This document shows, one piece after another, positions 48,751-57,826 of a stretch of DNA of 64,000 nt. The notes under the pieces were generated by a model. It did no database searches. It saw only the letters and a list, made by a program, of their open reading frames with translations, and was not told the origin of the DNA. Numbering within the stretch: the first letter of the stretch is position 1; each line of letters starts with the position of its first letter. Origin of the DNA: Bifidobacterium catulorum (GTDB lineage: Bacteria; Actinomycetota; Actinomycetes; Actinomycetales; Bifidobacteriaceae). Made by a program: the position numbers and the translations under genes. Where the stretch lies: NCBI RefSeq assembly GCF_003129925.1, contig NZ_QFFN01000007.1, forward strand, positions 24,659 to 88,658, given 5' to 3'.

Positions 48751-50298
48751 CTACAGCGCGAAATGGGTCCATCGGCCGGCGCACATGGTGGCGGCGACGG
48801 GCATGGACCGCAGTTCGGCCGCGGAATAGGTGGCGTACGGGTCCTTGTCGAGCAGGACGAGGTCGCCCGGATCGCCGACCGCGATCTCGCTGCCGTTGCC
48901 GAAGGTGGAGGATTCGAGCGCGGTCTGGATGCCAAGCCGCTGTTCGGGCTGGTAAGAGTCGCGCTCGTTGTCGGTGCGGTAGACGGCGGCGGCCATGGCG
49001 ACCCATGGGTCGAGCACGGCGACGGGCGCGTCGGAGCCGAAGCGCAGCGGCACGCCGGCGTCGTAGAGAGTGCGGTAGGGGAACGGTATGGCGGACGTGT
49101 TGCCCCAGTACCGGGTGACGACGTCGCGGTCGTCCACGGCGTGCTGCGGCTGCACGCTGGCCACGAGTCCGAGCGCTCTGAACCGTGCGACGTCCCCGGG
49201 TTTGAGCAGCTGCGCGTGTTCGATGGACCCGGTGGCGCCCGTGTGCTCGAACGCGTCCAGCACCACGGTGTTGGCCTCGTCTCCGATGGCGTGGCAGGCC
49301 ACGTCGAATCCGTTGGCACGCGCGATGGTCATGTAGTGTTCGATCTGTTCGGGACTGTAGCTCATCACGCCGCGCGTTTCGGGCGTGATCGACGAATACG
49401 GTTCGGAGCAGTATGCGGAACGGGTGTTCAGCGATCCGTCTGCGATGAGCTTCATCGTGGTCACGCGGCCGAGGCCGTCGCTGTCTTCGATCTGCGCGCC
49501 GCCCTGCCATCCGGCGGCGACGGCCTCTTCGAGCCGTTCGGGGTAGACGCCCACGCGCACGCGGAGCCTGTCGATGCCTTTGGCGAATCGCTTGCGCCAC
49601 TGGGCGATGGTGTCGGCCATCTCGTAGTCGCAGATGCCGACGACGCCCTTGGCCGCCGCATCCTGTTCGGCGGCCTTGACGAGTTTGAGCTGTTCCTTGC
49701 CGGTGGCGTCGTCGAGTTTGCCGTAGACGTCGAACCATTCGAGCTCGCCGACCAGTCCGGAATCGTCGACGCGCACGCCGAGGCGTTTGGCTGCGGCCGT
49801 GTTCACCCAGCCGCAGTGCATGTCGGCGCTGGAGAGCACGACCGGCTGGTCGCCGGCGACGGCGTCGATCGCGGCCAGGGACGGCTGCTGGTCGTCATCC
49901 CATAATGAATGGCGGAACCGCATTCCCACGATGAACGTGTCGGGGTCGAGCCCGGCGAAGGAGTTGCGCCGGTCGTCAAGATAGTCGCGCAGCATCTCCA
50001 TGGCCTGATGCGCGCTGGTGGCCCTGATGAGGTCGAGCCTGCCGAACGTGGCCGCCCATTGGGTGAAATGCGTGTGGCCGTCCCATAGGCCGGGAATCAC
50101 CCAACGGCCGCCGGCGTTCACGGTTTCGGTGTAGGCGGCGGTGTAGGCGGGCTTGGCGAACATCTCGCCGTTGTCGCGGCCATGCACGTCCCCCGCCGCG
50201 GCGATGCGTGTGACGACGCCGTCCAGCACCGCGATGTCGACGATTCTGTCGGTCCCCGGAATTCGCGCATTGGTGATGCGCGTCTCATGTTTTCCCAT
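48751..50298 (-). CDS. Amidohydrolase family protein (YtcJ-like)
   Basis: A 515-residue metal-dependent hydrolase of the Amidohydro_3 type. VIPGLWDGHTHF (about 72) is metal motif 1, VVLSSADMHCGWVNTAA (about 155) is typical of YtcJ-like proteins, HAIGDEANTVVLDA (about 330) and IEHAQLL (about 355) supply further metal ligands, and RFGSDAPVAVLDPW (about 425) the catalytic Asp. Substrate is unknown in this family. The start ATG 50298 is used; ATG 50337 with GGTGGGAAT upstream is also good. Divergent from the mscS gene. Confidence 0.88.
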   Translation of the reverse strand: MGKHETRITNARIPGTDRIVDIAVLDGVVTRIAAAGDVHGRDNGEMFAKPAYTAAYTETVNAGGRWVIPGLWDGHTHFTQWAATFGRLDLIRATSAHQAMEMLRDYLDDRRNSFAGLDPDTFIVGMRFRHSLWDDDQQPSLAAIDAVAGDQPVVLSSADMHCGWVNTAAAKRLGVRVDDSGLVGELEWFDVYGKLDDATGKEQLKLVKAAEQDAAAKGVVGICDYEMADTIAQWRKRFAKGIDRLRVRVGVYPERLEEAVAAGWQGGAQIEDSDGLGRVTTMKLIADGSLNTRSAYCSEPYSSITPETRGVMSYSPEQIEHYMTIARANGFDVACHAIGDEANTVVLDAFEHTGATGSIEHAQLLKPGDVARFRALGLVASVQPQHAVDDRDVVTRYWGNTSAIPFPYRTLYDAGVPLRFGSDAPVAVLDPWVAMAAAVYRTDNERDSYQPEQRLGIQTALESSTFGNGSEIAVGDPGDLVLLDKDPYATYSAAELRSMPVAATMCAGRWTHFAL

Positions 50299-50451
50299 AC
50301 CGCCATCATGCCACAGTCCGGCTTGCCCCTCCGTCATATTCCCACCTTTGCCGGCGGCGGATTCGGTGGACGATCCCGGCCGGTCCGGCAAGGTTATGAT
50401 GCATACGGCTCCTTTACGCGACACACAGATTCGGTCCCTTACGATAAAGGG

Positions 50452-51270
50452 ATGGACATCACCCAAGGATCATTACGCAATCTCATCGAAAACCCGTTGG
50501 CATGGCTTGAATCGAACGCCTCGCGCATCATCTTCCTCGTCATCGTGATCGCGGCGGCCGCTATCGTGGTCAAGGTCGTGACCCGAGGCATGGGCATTGC
50601 GCTCGACAAATCCGACATCCCCAGCGCGTCCATCTTCATCAACATCGTGCGTGTGCTGATCTGGGTGTTCGCCATCAGCATCGTGCTGCAGCCGGTGTTC
50701 GGCATCAATCCCACGTCGCTGATGACGGCTCTTGGCGTCGGCGGCATCGCGGTGTCGTTCGGTCTGAAGGACACGATATCCAACATCATCGGCGGATTCG
50801 GACTGATGCTCGGCAAGGTGGTGCAGCCCGGCGACCTTGTGTCGATCAACGGTGCCACCGGCCTCGTCAAGGATGTGACGTGGCGTCATACGATCGTGAC
50901 GGAACGCGACGGCAGCGAGATGTGGATCCCGAACTCGGTGCTGAACACGGCCGCGTTGAAGAAGATGCCCGAATCGAACGAGGCGATGACGACGGTGTCG
51001 TTCACCATCCGCGGCAACGACACCGATACGGATGCGATAGCGAAGACCGTGGTCGACGCGGTGAGGGCGGCGACGGACGACATCATGCTGCCCGACAATC
51101 CGCCGATCGTGAAGTTCAGCGGATTCTCGCCATACGGCATCGAAGGCAGGGTGCTGCTGTTCACCAAGCCGGGCGTGCTGCTCTCCACGATGCAGGACCG
51201 GGCGGCGCGGGCCATCGCCGGCGAAGGGTTCCTCGTGCAGAACGCGGCCGGTGCGGAGGAGGAACGGTGA
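50452..51270 (+). CDS. MscS-family mechanosensitive ion channel
   Basis: A 272-residue protein. Three membrane helices: about 22-43, 63-82 and 90-118. The third is the pore helix (ALGVGGIAVSFGLKDTISNIIGGFGLM) with the family's Gly/Ala spacing. The beta domain follows at VVQPGDLVSINGATGLVKDVTWRHTIV, with IPNSVL. It opens under membrane tension and releases solutes upon osmotic downshift. The start ATG 50452 has AAAGGG just upstream. Its stop overlaps the GTG start of the acetyltransferase gene. Confidence 0.93.
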   Translation: MDITQGSLRNLIENPLAWLESNASRIIFLVIVIAAAAIVVKVVTRGMGIALDKSDIPSASIFINIVRVLIWVFAISIVLQPVFGINPTSLMTALGVGGIAVSFGLKDTISNIIGGFGLMLGKVVQPGDLVSINGATGLVKDVTWRHTIVTERDGSEMWIPNSVLNTAALKKMPESNEAMTTVSFTIRGNDTDTDAIAKTVVDAVRAATDDIMLPDNPPIVKFSGFSPYGIEGRVLLFTKPGVLLSTMQDRAARAIAGEGFLVQNAAGAEEER

Positions 51271-51785
51271 TTCGACGAGCGACGACAGCGGACATCCCCG
51301 ATATCGACCGGTTGCTGTATCAGGTGGCCGAGGTGCATCACCGGGGCCGGCCCGATCTGTTCAAGGCGGGCGCGAAGAAATACACCGACGAGGAGCTTGC
51401 GGCGATCATCGCCGACGACGAGCGGCCGATATTCGTCTATGACGGCGGGGACGGGGACGGCGGAAACGGGTCGGCGGACGGGGACGGCGAGGCCGCCGCT
51501 GCATCCGGCGTGCTCGGCTACGCGTTCTGCATATTCCAGCGGCATTCGGGAAGCCATGTCCTCACCGACGTCACCACCCTGTACATCGACGACCTGTGCG
51601 TGGACGAATCCGCGCACAGGCGGCGCATCGGCGAAACGCTGTACCGGCACGTGCTCGGCTTCGCCCGCGAGCACGGGTGCCATAACGTCACACTGAACGT
51701 GTGGTCGTGCAATCCTGCGGCGATGGCGTTCTACAAGCATTGCGGGCTCACGCCGCAGAAGATCGGCATGGAGACGATTCTGTAG
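51267..51785 (+). CDS. GNAT-family N-acetyltransferase
   Basis: A 172-residue protein. IRRATTADIPDIDRLLYQVAEVHH is the usual N-terminal helix pair. YIDDLCVDESAHRRRIGETLYRHVL (about 110-134) holds the acetyl-CoA loop (RRRIG) and NVWSCNPAAMAFYKHCGL (about 148) the C-terminal motif. A Gly/Asp-rich insert lies at about 60-78. The acetyl acceptor is unknown. The start GTG 51267 overlaps the mscS stop (GTGA), so translation is coupled; AGGAGG sits upstream. Confidence 0.92.
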   Translation: MIRRATTADIPDIDRLLYQVAEVHHRGRPDLFKAGAKKYTDEELAAIIADDERPIFVYDGGDGDGGNGSADGDGEAAAASGVLGYAFCIFQRHSGSHVLTDVTTLYIDDLCVDESAHRRRIGETLYRHVLGFAREHGCHNVTLNVWSCNPAAMAFYKHCGLTPQKIGMETIL

Positions 51786-51790
51786 CTCCC

Positions 51791-52873
51791 TCACCCCCAC
51801 CGGCCGGCGACCGAGACGCCGCAGTCGGGGCAACGGCCGTCGCCGGTGATGCGGTTCGTGCCGATCCGGTACCAGTCGCGCCGGATCAGCACGGCGCCGC
51901 ATTCCGGATTCGGGCAGTATGTGGCATCGCCCTCGGGATAGTGCACGTTGCCGGTGTACACGTAGCGCAGCCCCTCCCCCATCGCGATGCTTCGCGCACG
52001 GACGAGCGTCTCCAACGGCGTGCACGGCACGTCGGCCATCCGGTACGCGGGATGGAACGCGGAGAAATGCAACGGCACGTCCCGCCCACAATGCTCCCGG
52101 ATCCACGCGCATTCGGCGTGCAGCTGCGCATCATCGTCGTTGTATCCGGGAATGAGCAGCGTCGTCAGCTCCACCCATACGCGGCCGCCATCCGGCGTGC
52201 GCGCCTCGTTGACCGCGAACTCGATGGTGTCCAGCACATCCCGCAGATGCGTGCCGGTCACCTTCCGGTAGAACTCCTCGGCGAAGCCCTTGAGATCGAT
52301 GTTGGCCGCGTCCATCGCATCATAGAATTCCGGACGGGCCTGCGCACTCATGTATCCGGCCGTCACGGCGATGGGGTGGATGCCGCGCTCGCGGCAGGCG
52401 GCGGCCGTGTCGATGGCGTATTCGGCGAAGATGATGGGATCGTTGTAGGTGAACGCCACGGATTCCGCGCCGTACTGGCATGCGACGTCGGCTATCCTCT
52501 CCGGACTAGCCTCCGCGCCGAGACGATCCCAGTCGCGGGCCTTCGAAATATCCCAGTTCTGGCAGAACCGACATCCGGAGTTGCATCCCGCCGTGCCGAA
52601 GCTCAACACGGAGCTGCCGGGGTGGAAGTGGTTGAGCGGCTTCTTCTCCACGGGATCGATGGCGAAGCCGGAACTGCGTCCGTAGGTGTCGCAGACGATG
52701 ACGCCGTCGTGGCTGCTGCGCACGAAGCAGAATCCTCGTTGCCCGGGTTTGAGCCTGCATGCGCGCGGGCACAAATCGCATTGCGTGCGGCCGTCCGATA
52801 GCCGATGCTGCCAGCGCCCGACGGCGCGGGGGTTCATGGATGCGGATTCGTTGTTGATGGTGGTGGCGCGCAA
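51791..52873 (-). CDS. amrS: AmmeMemoRadiSam system radical SAM enzyme
   Basis: A 360-residue radical SAM protein. The N-terminal Cys cluster CDLCPRACRLKPGQRGFC (about 28-45) precedes the [4Fe-4S] motif CNSGCRFC (CxxxCxxC, about 90-97). DIDLKGFAEEFYRKVTG-type sequence and LLIPGYNDDD are typical. A C-terminal zinc ribbon (CPNPECG...CPDCG) is an extra. Start TTG 52873 is favoured by GGAGGAG 5 bases upstream; ATG 52837 has no site. It is the partner of the fused Memo-AMMECR1 gene just upstream on the same strand, and a two-hairpin element lies between them. The reaction it catalyses is not established. Confidence 0.92.
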   Translation of the reverse strand: MRATTINNESASMNPRAVGRWQHRLSDGRTQCDLCPRACRLKPGQRGFCFVRSSHDGVIVCDTYGRSSGFAIDPVEKKPLNHFHPGSSVLSFGTAGCNSGCRFCQNWDISKARDWDRLGAEASPERIADVACQYGAESVAFTYNDPIIFAEYAIDTAAACRERGIHPIAVTAGYMSAQARPEFYDAMDAANIDLKGFAEEFYRKVTGTHLRDVLDTIEFAVNEARTPDGGRVWVELTTLLIPGYNDDDAQLHAECAWIREHCGRDVPLHFSAFHPAYRMADVPCTPLETLVRARSIAMGEGLRYVYTGNVHYPEGDATYCPNPECGAVLIRRDWYRIGTNRITGDGRCPDCGVSVAGRWG

Positions 52874-52883
52874 GGTGTCTCCT

Positions 52884-52930
52884 CCCCTCAGTCGGACTTC
52901 GTCCGACAGCTCCCCTCGTCGAGGGGAGCC
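52884..52930. repeat. Dispersed two-hairpin element, copy 5, next to the amrS ribosome site
   Basis: First stem GTCGGAC-ttc-GTCCGAC; second stem GCTCCCCTC-gtc-GAGGGGAGC. On the minus strand its end (GAGGGGAGGAG) joins the amrS ribosome site. Confidence 0.88.
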
Positions 52931-52966
52931 GATTGCATGAACGTCTCGGCAACAGGCTTCCAAGAG

Positions 52967-54721
52967 CTACGTCTCCTCCCTGTATGCGGTCGCGGTGTAG
53001 CGGCTGCAGCGGATGCGGCCGCCCGTCCAGGTCAGCCCGGAGGGCAGACCGGCCTTGGCGAGCAGATGCCCCACGAAATCATCCGGCCGGGGCAGCTCGT
53101 CCCACACCTGGGGCAGGAACGTGGCACGCCGGCCGGTATGGGAATCCTCGATGATCAGACCGTCGACATGCGGACGCAGCTCCGCTTCGAGCTCGTCGCG
53201 ACTGGCGGCGCGCATCGGTTCGGGACGCGACAGCACCGATACCTCCACGCCCAGCAGCGGATACTCCGCGGCCGTCACCGGCATGAATCGCGGATCGCGG
53301 CTGGCGGCGTCCACCGCGTGTCCGGCGACGTCACGGCCAAGCGGCCGATACGCCTCCAACGTGCCGATGCAGCCGCGCAGCCGACCTCCCTCGGTGAGCG
53401 TGACGAAGCATGCGCCCGGTTCGCGCAGCCACGGGTGGCGGGCTGACAGGCGATCCACCGTCGCCGCCATCGTATCGCCGGCATCATCGATGCCGAGATA
53501 CCGTCGAATGGCGGTCCGGGCGATGCCGAGCAGCACGGCCGACCTGTCGGCACCGTCGTCAACGACATGTCCGTCATCAATGTCATCAATGTCATCAATG
53601 TCGTCAACGGCATCAATGTCGTCAACGGCATCGTCGTCATCGGCACCGTCATCATCGTCCACGTTCCGTTCCCACATCGCGAACGAGGCATACCCGACGA
53701 CGGCCTCGTCCCGGTCGACCATGGCGGGTCGGGTGGCGTGGATCACGCCCTCCGAAACGCCGGGACGGGTCAGATCGTCGGCGAGCGCGGCCTCGCCGCC
53801 GTCGCCGGACGTGCAGCATCCGAGGAACCGTAGCATGAACCGTTCGCGCGCGTTCGACGTCCGTCCGTCATCCGACGTATGCAGTCCGTTCCGGCAGACG
53901 TCGAGCAGTCCGTTGACCGGATAGGCGCCGCACGCACGGTTGGGATGGATCGGCAGGTCAAGGGCGGCGATGCGTGCGATGGTCTCGTCGTCGAGCGCCC
54001 GCGCGTAGGCGTTCGGATGGTAATGCGACAGGTCGGAGCTGATGACGACCACCGTCTCCGGACCGCCCCAGAACGCACGCAACGCGTCGCCGACCTCGTC
54101 GGGCGTGGCGGAGCCGGCGTTCAGCGGCACGATGTCGATGTCGTCGCCGAGCACGGTCTGCAGGAACGGTATCTGCACTTCGACGGCGTGCTCGCGCGCG
54201 TGGGTCGGTTCGTTGAGCAACAGTGCCGGTGCGGTGGAATCAGACGTGGCGTAGGTGTCGTCCGGCAGTCGCAGAAAGTCGGCGTATCCGCCCAGCAGGA
54301 TGTCGTCGGGGGCGTCGGCGCGGGTTGTTCGCGGCCGGAATCCGAACGCCCGGGCTTCGCCGGCCACATCGACGGGCGCGACGCCAAGCGGGGTGGCGAA
54401 CGCGGTGGCGCGGCTCATGGCGACGCCCCGCACGGCCACGCGATGCGTCGGGCCCACGATCACCGCCCGACGAATCGTGCCTCGCCCTCGTTCCAGCAGC
54501 GCGTAGGCGAGCGCGGCGGTGGTGCCTGAATAGACGTAGCCGGCATGGGGCACGATCACGGCCTTGGGCGCGCCTTCGGGCAGGCGTGCAAGCACCTCAG
54601 GCGTGAGCAGGCCGCGCGCGTAATCGAGTTGTTCGGCGATCATGCGCCGTAATATGCGGGGATTATCGGGATAGAATGCGCCGGCCACCGCCGCCGGACG
54701 GATACGTTCGATGGATGTCAT
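52967..54721 (-). CDS. AmmeMemoRadiSam system fusion protein: Memo domain (protein B) plus AMMECR1 domain (protein A)
   Basis: A 584-residue two-domain protein. Residues about 5-340 are a Memo domain: RPAAVAGAFYPDNPR at the N-terminus, IVPHAGYVYSG (about 48), IVGPTHR (about 85), VVISSDLSHYHPNAY (about 215), and RACGAYPVNGLL (about 250) supply the conserved His and Cys residues. An acidic linker (Asp-rich, about 365-405, from a 9-bp microrepeat) leads to an AMMECR1 domain (about 405-584) with LRGCIGTLE and RDPRFMPVTAAEYPLLGVEVSVL. Bacteria and archaea usually encode A and B separately, near the radical SAM protein. Function is unresolved; the three are thought to form a modification pathway. 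Start ATG 54721 follows GAGGCGG. Confidence 0.92.
   Translation of the reverse strand: MTSIERIRPAAVAGAFYPDNPRILRRMIAEQLDYARGLLTPEVLARLPEGAPKAVIVPHAGYVYSGTTAALAYALLERGRGTIRRAVIVGPTHRVAVRGVAMSRATAFATPLGVAPVDVAGEARAFGFRPRTTRADAPDDILLGGYADFLRLPDDTYATSDSTAPALLLNEPTHAREHAVEVQIPFLQTVLGDDIDIVPLNAGSATPDEVGDALRAFWGGPETVVVISSDLSHYHPNAYARALDDETIARIAALDLPIHPNRACGAYPVNGLLDVCRNGLHTSDDGRTSNARERFMLRFLGCCTSGDGGEAALADDLTRPGVSEGVIHATRPAMVDRDEAVVGYASFAMWERNVDDDDGADDDDAVDDIDAVDDIDDIDDIDDGHVVDDGADRSAVLLGIARTAIRRYLGIDDAGDTMAATVDRLSARHPWLREPGACFVTLTEGGRLRGCIGTLEAYRPLGRDVAGHAVDAASRDPRFMPVTAAEYPLLGVEVSVLSRPEPMRAASRDELEAELRPHVDGLIIEDSHTGRRATFLPQVWDELPRPDDFVGHLLAKAGLPSGLTWTGGRIRCSRYTATAYREET
53574..53645. repeat. In-frame 9-bp microrepeat coding an Asp-rich linker
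   Basis: About eight units of tcatcaatg / tcgtcaacg in tandem. On the minus strand they code for (I/V)DD-type triplets in the linker between Memo and AMMECR1. Unit length is a multiple of three, so copy-number change keeps the frame. Confidence 0.85.
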
Positions 54722-54758
54722 GGCAATCACCGCCTCACATCCCATCGTAGTGCGACGG

Positions 54759-54875
54759 ACGGGAACCGGGCATCCGATCGCAGTTCCCGTCGGTCACATC
54801 ACCACAACCAACGGGAACCGGGCACCCGATTGTAGCTCCCCTCAGTCGCGTAGTCACAACCAACGGGAACCGGTG
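54759..54875. repeat. Direct repeats with acgggaaccggg core, plus truncated two-hairpin element
   Basis: gacgggaaccgggcatccgatcg, then acgggaaccgggcacccgattg, then acgggaaccggtgg; the phrase cacaaccaacgggaaccgg occurs twice. One copy runs into ctcccctcagtcgcg, the start of the two-hairpin element. It fills the gap between ddl and the Memo-AMMECR1 gene. Confidence 0.75.
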
Positions 54876-54890
54876 GCGCGGTCCGGCGCC

Positions 54891-56027
<1,137 letters not shown>

Positions 56028-56116
56028 AATCCACAATCCTCCGGTCCGGTGATATCACCGTTCATCATATCGATAGCAAGACTACTCCGCCGGACAGCCG
56101 TCAGGGGTTTCCCCCG

Positions 56117-56183
56117 AAAAAATTGGCCGACCCGTTCATGAAGGCCCCGAAAAAGGGTTGTTCATGAACGGATCGGCCAAATT
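56117..56183 (-). terminator. Large hairpin terminator after gpsA
   Basis: Arms aattggccgacccgttcatgaa and ttcatgaacggatcggccaaatt pair over about 20 bp and enclose ggccccgaaaaagggttg. On the minus strand TTTTTTCGG follows. It should end gpsA transcripts before ddl. Confidence 0.88.
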
Positions 56184-56197
56184 CCGGTTTTAAACGA

Positions 56198-57196
56198 CTA
56201 CTCGGCGGTGATTTCGGTGCCGAACAGTTCGGACAGCATCTGCGCGCAGGAGATGCCGTCCTCAAGCACATGGGTCATGGCCGCGGCGAGCGGGGTGGGC
56301 ACGCCGAGCCGGTCGCCGAGCGCTACCACGGTGGCGGTGGTGGCCACGCCCTCGGCCACGCCGTCGCTGGCCTTGGTGGCCTCCTCCACGCTCATGCCCT
56401 TGCCGAGGTTCGCGCCGAACGTGTAGTTGCGGGAGAGCGGGGATCCGCACGTGGCGATGAGATCGCCCACGCCGGCCAGTCCGGAGAAGGTCTTCGGGTC
56501 GGCGCCGCACGCCTTGCCGAGCGAGGTGAGCTCCGCCAGGCCACGCGTCTCGATCATGGCGGCCGTGTTCTCTCCGTAGCCGGCGCCACGGGCCATGCCT
56601 ACGGCGAGCGCCACCACGTTCTTCAGCGAGCCGCACAGTTCGAGGCCGATGACGTCGGTGGAGGTGAACGGATGGAAATACGTGGTGGAGCAGGCCTGGG
56701 CCACGCGGGCGGCCGCATACGGGTTCGTGGAGGCGACCACGGTGGCGCTCGGCTCGCGACGGGCGATCTCCTTGCTCAGATTCGGGCCGGAGACGGCGGC
56801 GAACCGGTTCTCGGGCAGGTCCAGCGCCTCGCGCACGACCTCGTCCATGCGCTTGCCGGTCCCACGCTCGATGCCCTTCATCAGGGAGACCACGAGCGCG
56901 TCGCGGGGAATCAGCCCCCTGAACTCCTCCAACGCCACGCGGGCGAACTGCGCGGCGATGGCCACGACGACGATCTCGGCGTTCGCCACGGCCTCGGCGC
57001 GGTCGCCGGTCGCGATCATGTTCTCGGGAAGCCGCTCCACGACCGGCAGACGGTACGAGTTGCGGTGGTTGTCACGGATGTCGGCGACGATCTCCGGCTC
57101 GATGGCCCACATCGTCACCGCATTGCCCGCGTCGGCGAGAATCTGCCCGAACGTGGTCCCCCATGCTCCCGAACCCAATACCGTCACGTTTGTCAT
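56198..57196 (-). CDS. gpsA: NAD(P)-dependent glycerol-3-phosphate dehydrogenase
   Basis: A 332-residue enzyme that reduces dihydroxyacetone phosphate to glycerol-3-phosphate for phospholipids. MTNVTVLGSGAWGTTFGQILADAG holds the NAD(P) loop GSGAWGT. VSLMKGIE (about 107), VSGPNLSKEIARREPSAT (about 138), and LCGSLKNVVALAVGMARGAGYGENTAAMIETRG (about 186-218) contain the catalytic Lys and substrate residues. AAAGGAG precedes the start. Confidence 0.96.
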   Translation of the reverse strand: MTNVTVLGSGAWGTTFGQILADAGNAVTMWAIEPEIVADIRDNHRNSYRLPVVERLPENMIATGDRAEAVANAEIVVVAIAAQFARVALEEFRGLIPRDALVVSLMKGIERGTGKRMDEVVREALDLPENRFAAVSGPNLSKEIARREPSATVVASTNPYAAARVAQACSTTYFHPFTSTDVIGLELCGSLKNVVALAVGMARGAGYGENTAAMIETRGLAELTSLGKACGADPKTFSGLAGVGDLIATCGSPLSRNYTFGANLGKGMSVEEATKASDGVAEGVATTATVVALGDRLGVPTPLAAAMTHVLEDGISCAQMLSELFGTEITAE

Positions 57197-57521
57197 AGTC
57201 CAGCTCCTTTGTTAACCGCATCACATACGCAGACCCATGATAAGCGGCGGTCTATATTTCACCATTCCACCGGTTCCGCGGCCAACAAGCCGGGTTAAGG
57301 GTCAAAACGTGTGTCTTAAATCCGGGGTGAGGTGTTCTCTTGTCTTGCGTGTCGGGGTGTAATTAACAATCTGGGTGTTAATCCGGTCTTGCCGACTGCT
57401 CCGTTCATGGCAGGGCAACGCCGGGCGGCCCATCGGCTAAAACAGCGCCTACGCGAAGACCCCATCCGAAGACGGGGTTGCATAAATAATAAATATAACA
57501 AAGATAATAGATATAAAAAAG
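57197..57521. other. Intergenic region between gpsA and tRNA-Lys
   Basis: 57300-57400 has imperfect direct copies of a ggggtg/ttaatccgg phrase. A small stem accccatc..gacggggt lies at 57459-57478. 57480-57520 is very AT-rich and, on the minus strand, gives TTTTTTATATC directly after tRNA-Lys. No gene was seen. Confidence 0.5.
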
Positions 57522-57595
57522 TGCCCCCTCAGGGATTCGAACCCTGGACACGCGGATTAAGAGTCCGCTGCTCTAACCAGCTGAGCTAAAGGGGC
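57522..57595 (-). tRNA. tRNA-Lys (anticodon CTT)
   Basis: A 74-nt cloverleaf. Acceptor GCCCCTT / AGGGGGC with one G-U pair, D-arm TAGCTCAGCTGGTTAGAGCA, anticodon stem GCGGA/TCCGC with loop CTCTTAA (CTT), T-arm CAGGGTTCGAATCCCTG, discriminator A. CCA is not encoded. Confidence 0.97.
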
Positions 57596-57826
57596 AATTC
57601 GTTGCTGCGGTGTCCGCCGCAACGAGAGATAACTATACTCACAAATCACAAACGCGCAAATCAGCGTCCTCATACGGCGTGTCGCCAGTATTTCCAAGGG
57701 TTCGACGAATCGCAGACATCCTCCATATGATTCACGGCTGTCATGGAGCATGGAATCCGGGACACACGTCTGATGCCGTTCCGCCCCGTAACCCATACGT
57801 CATCGGGGCGGGGTATTGACATTCCC

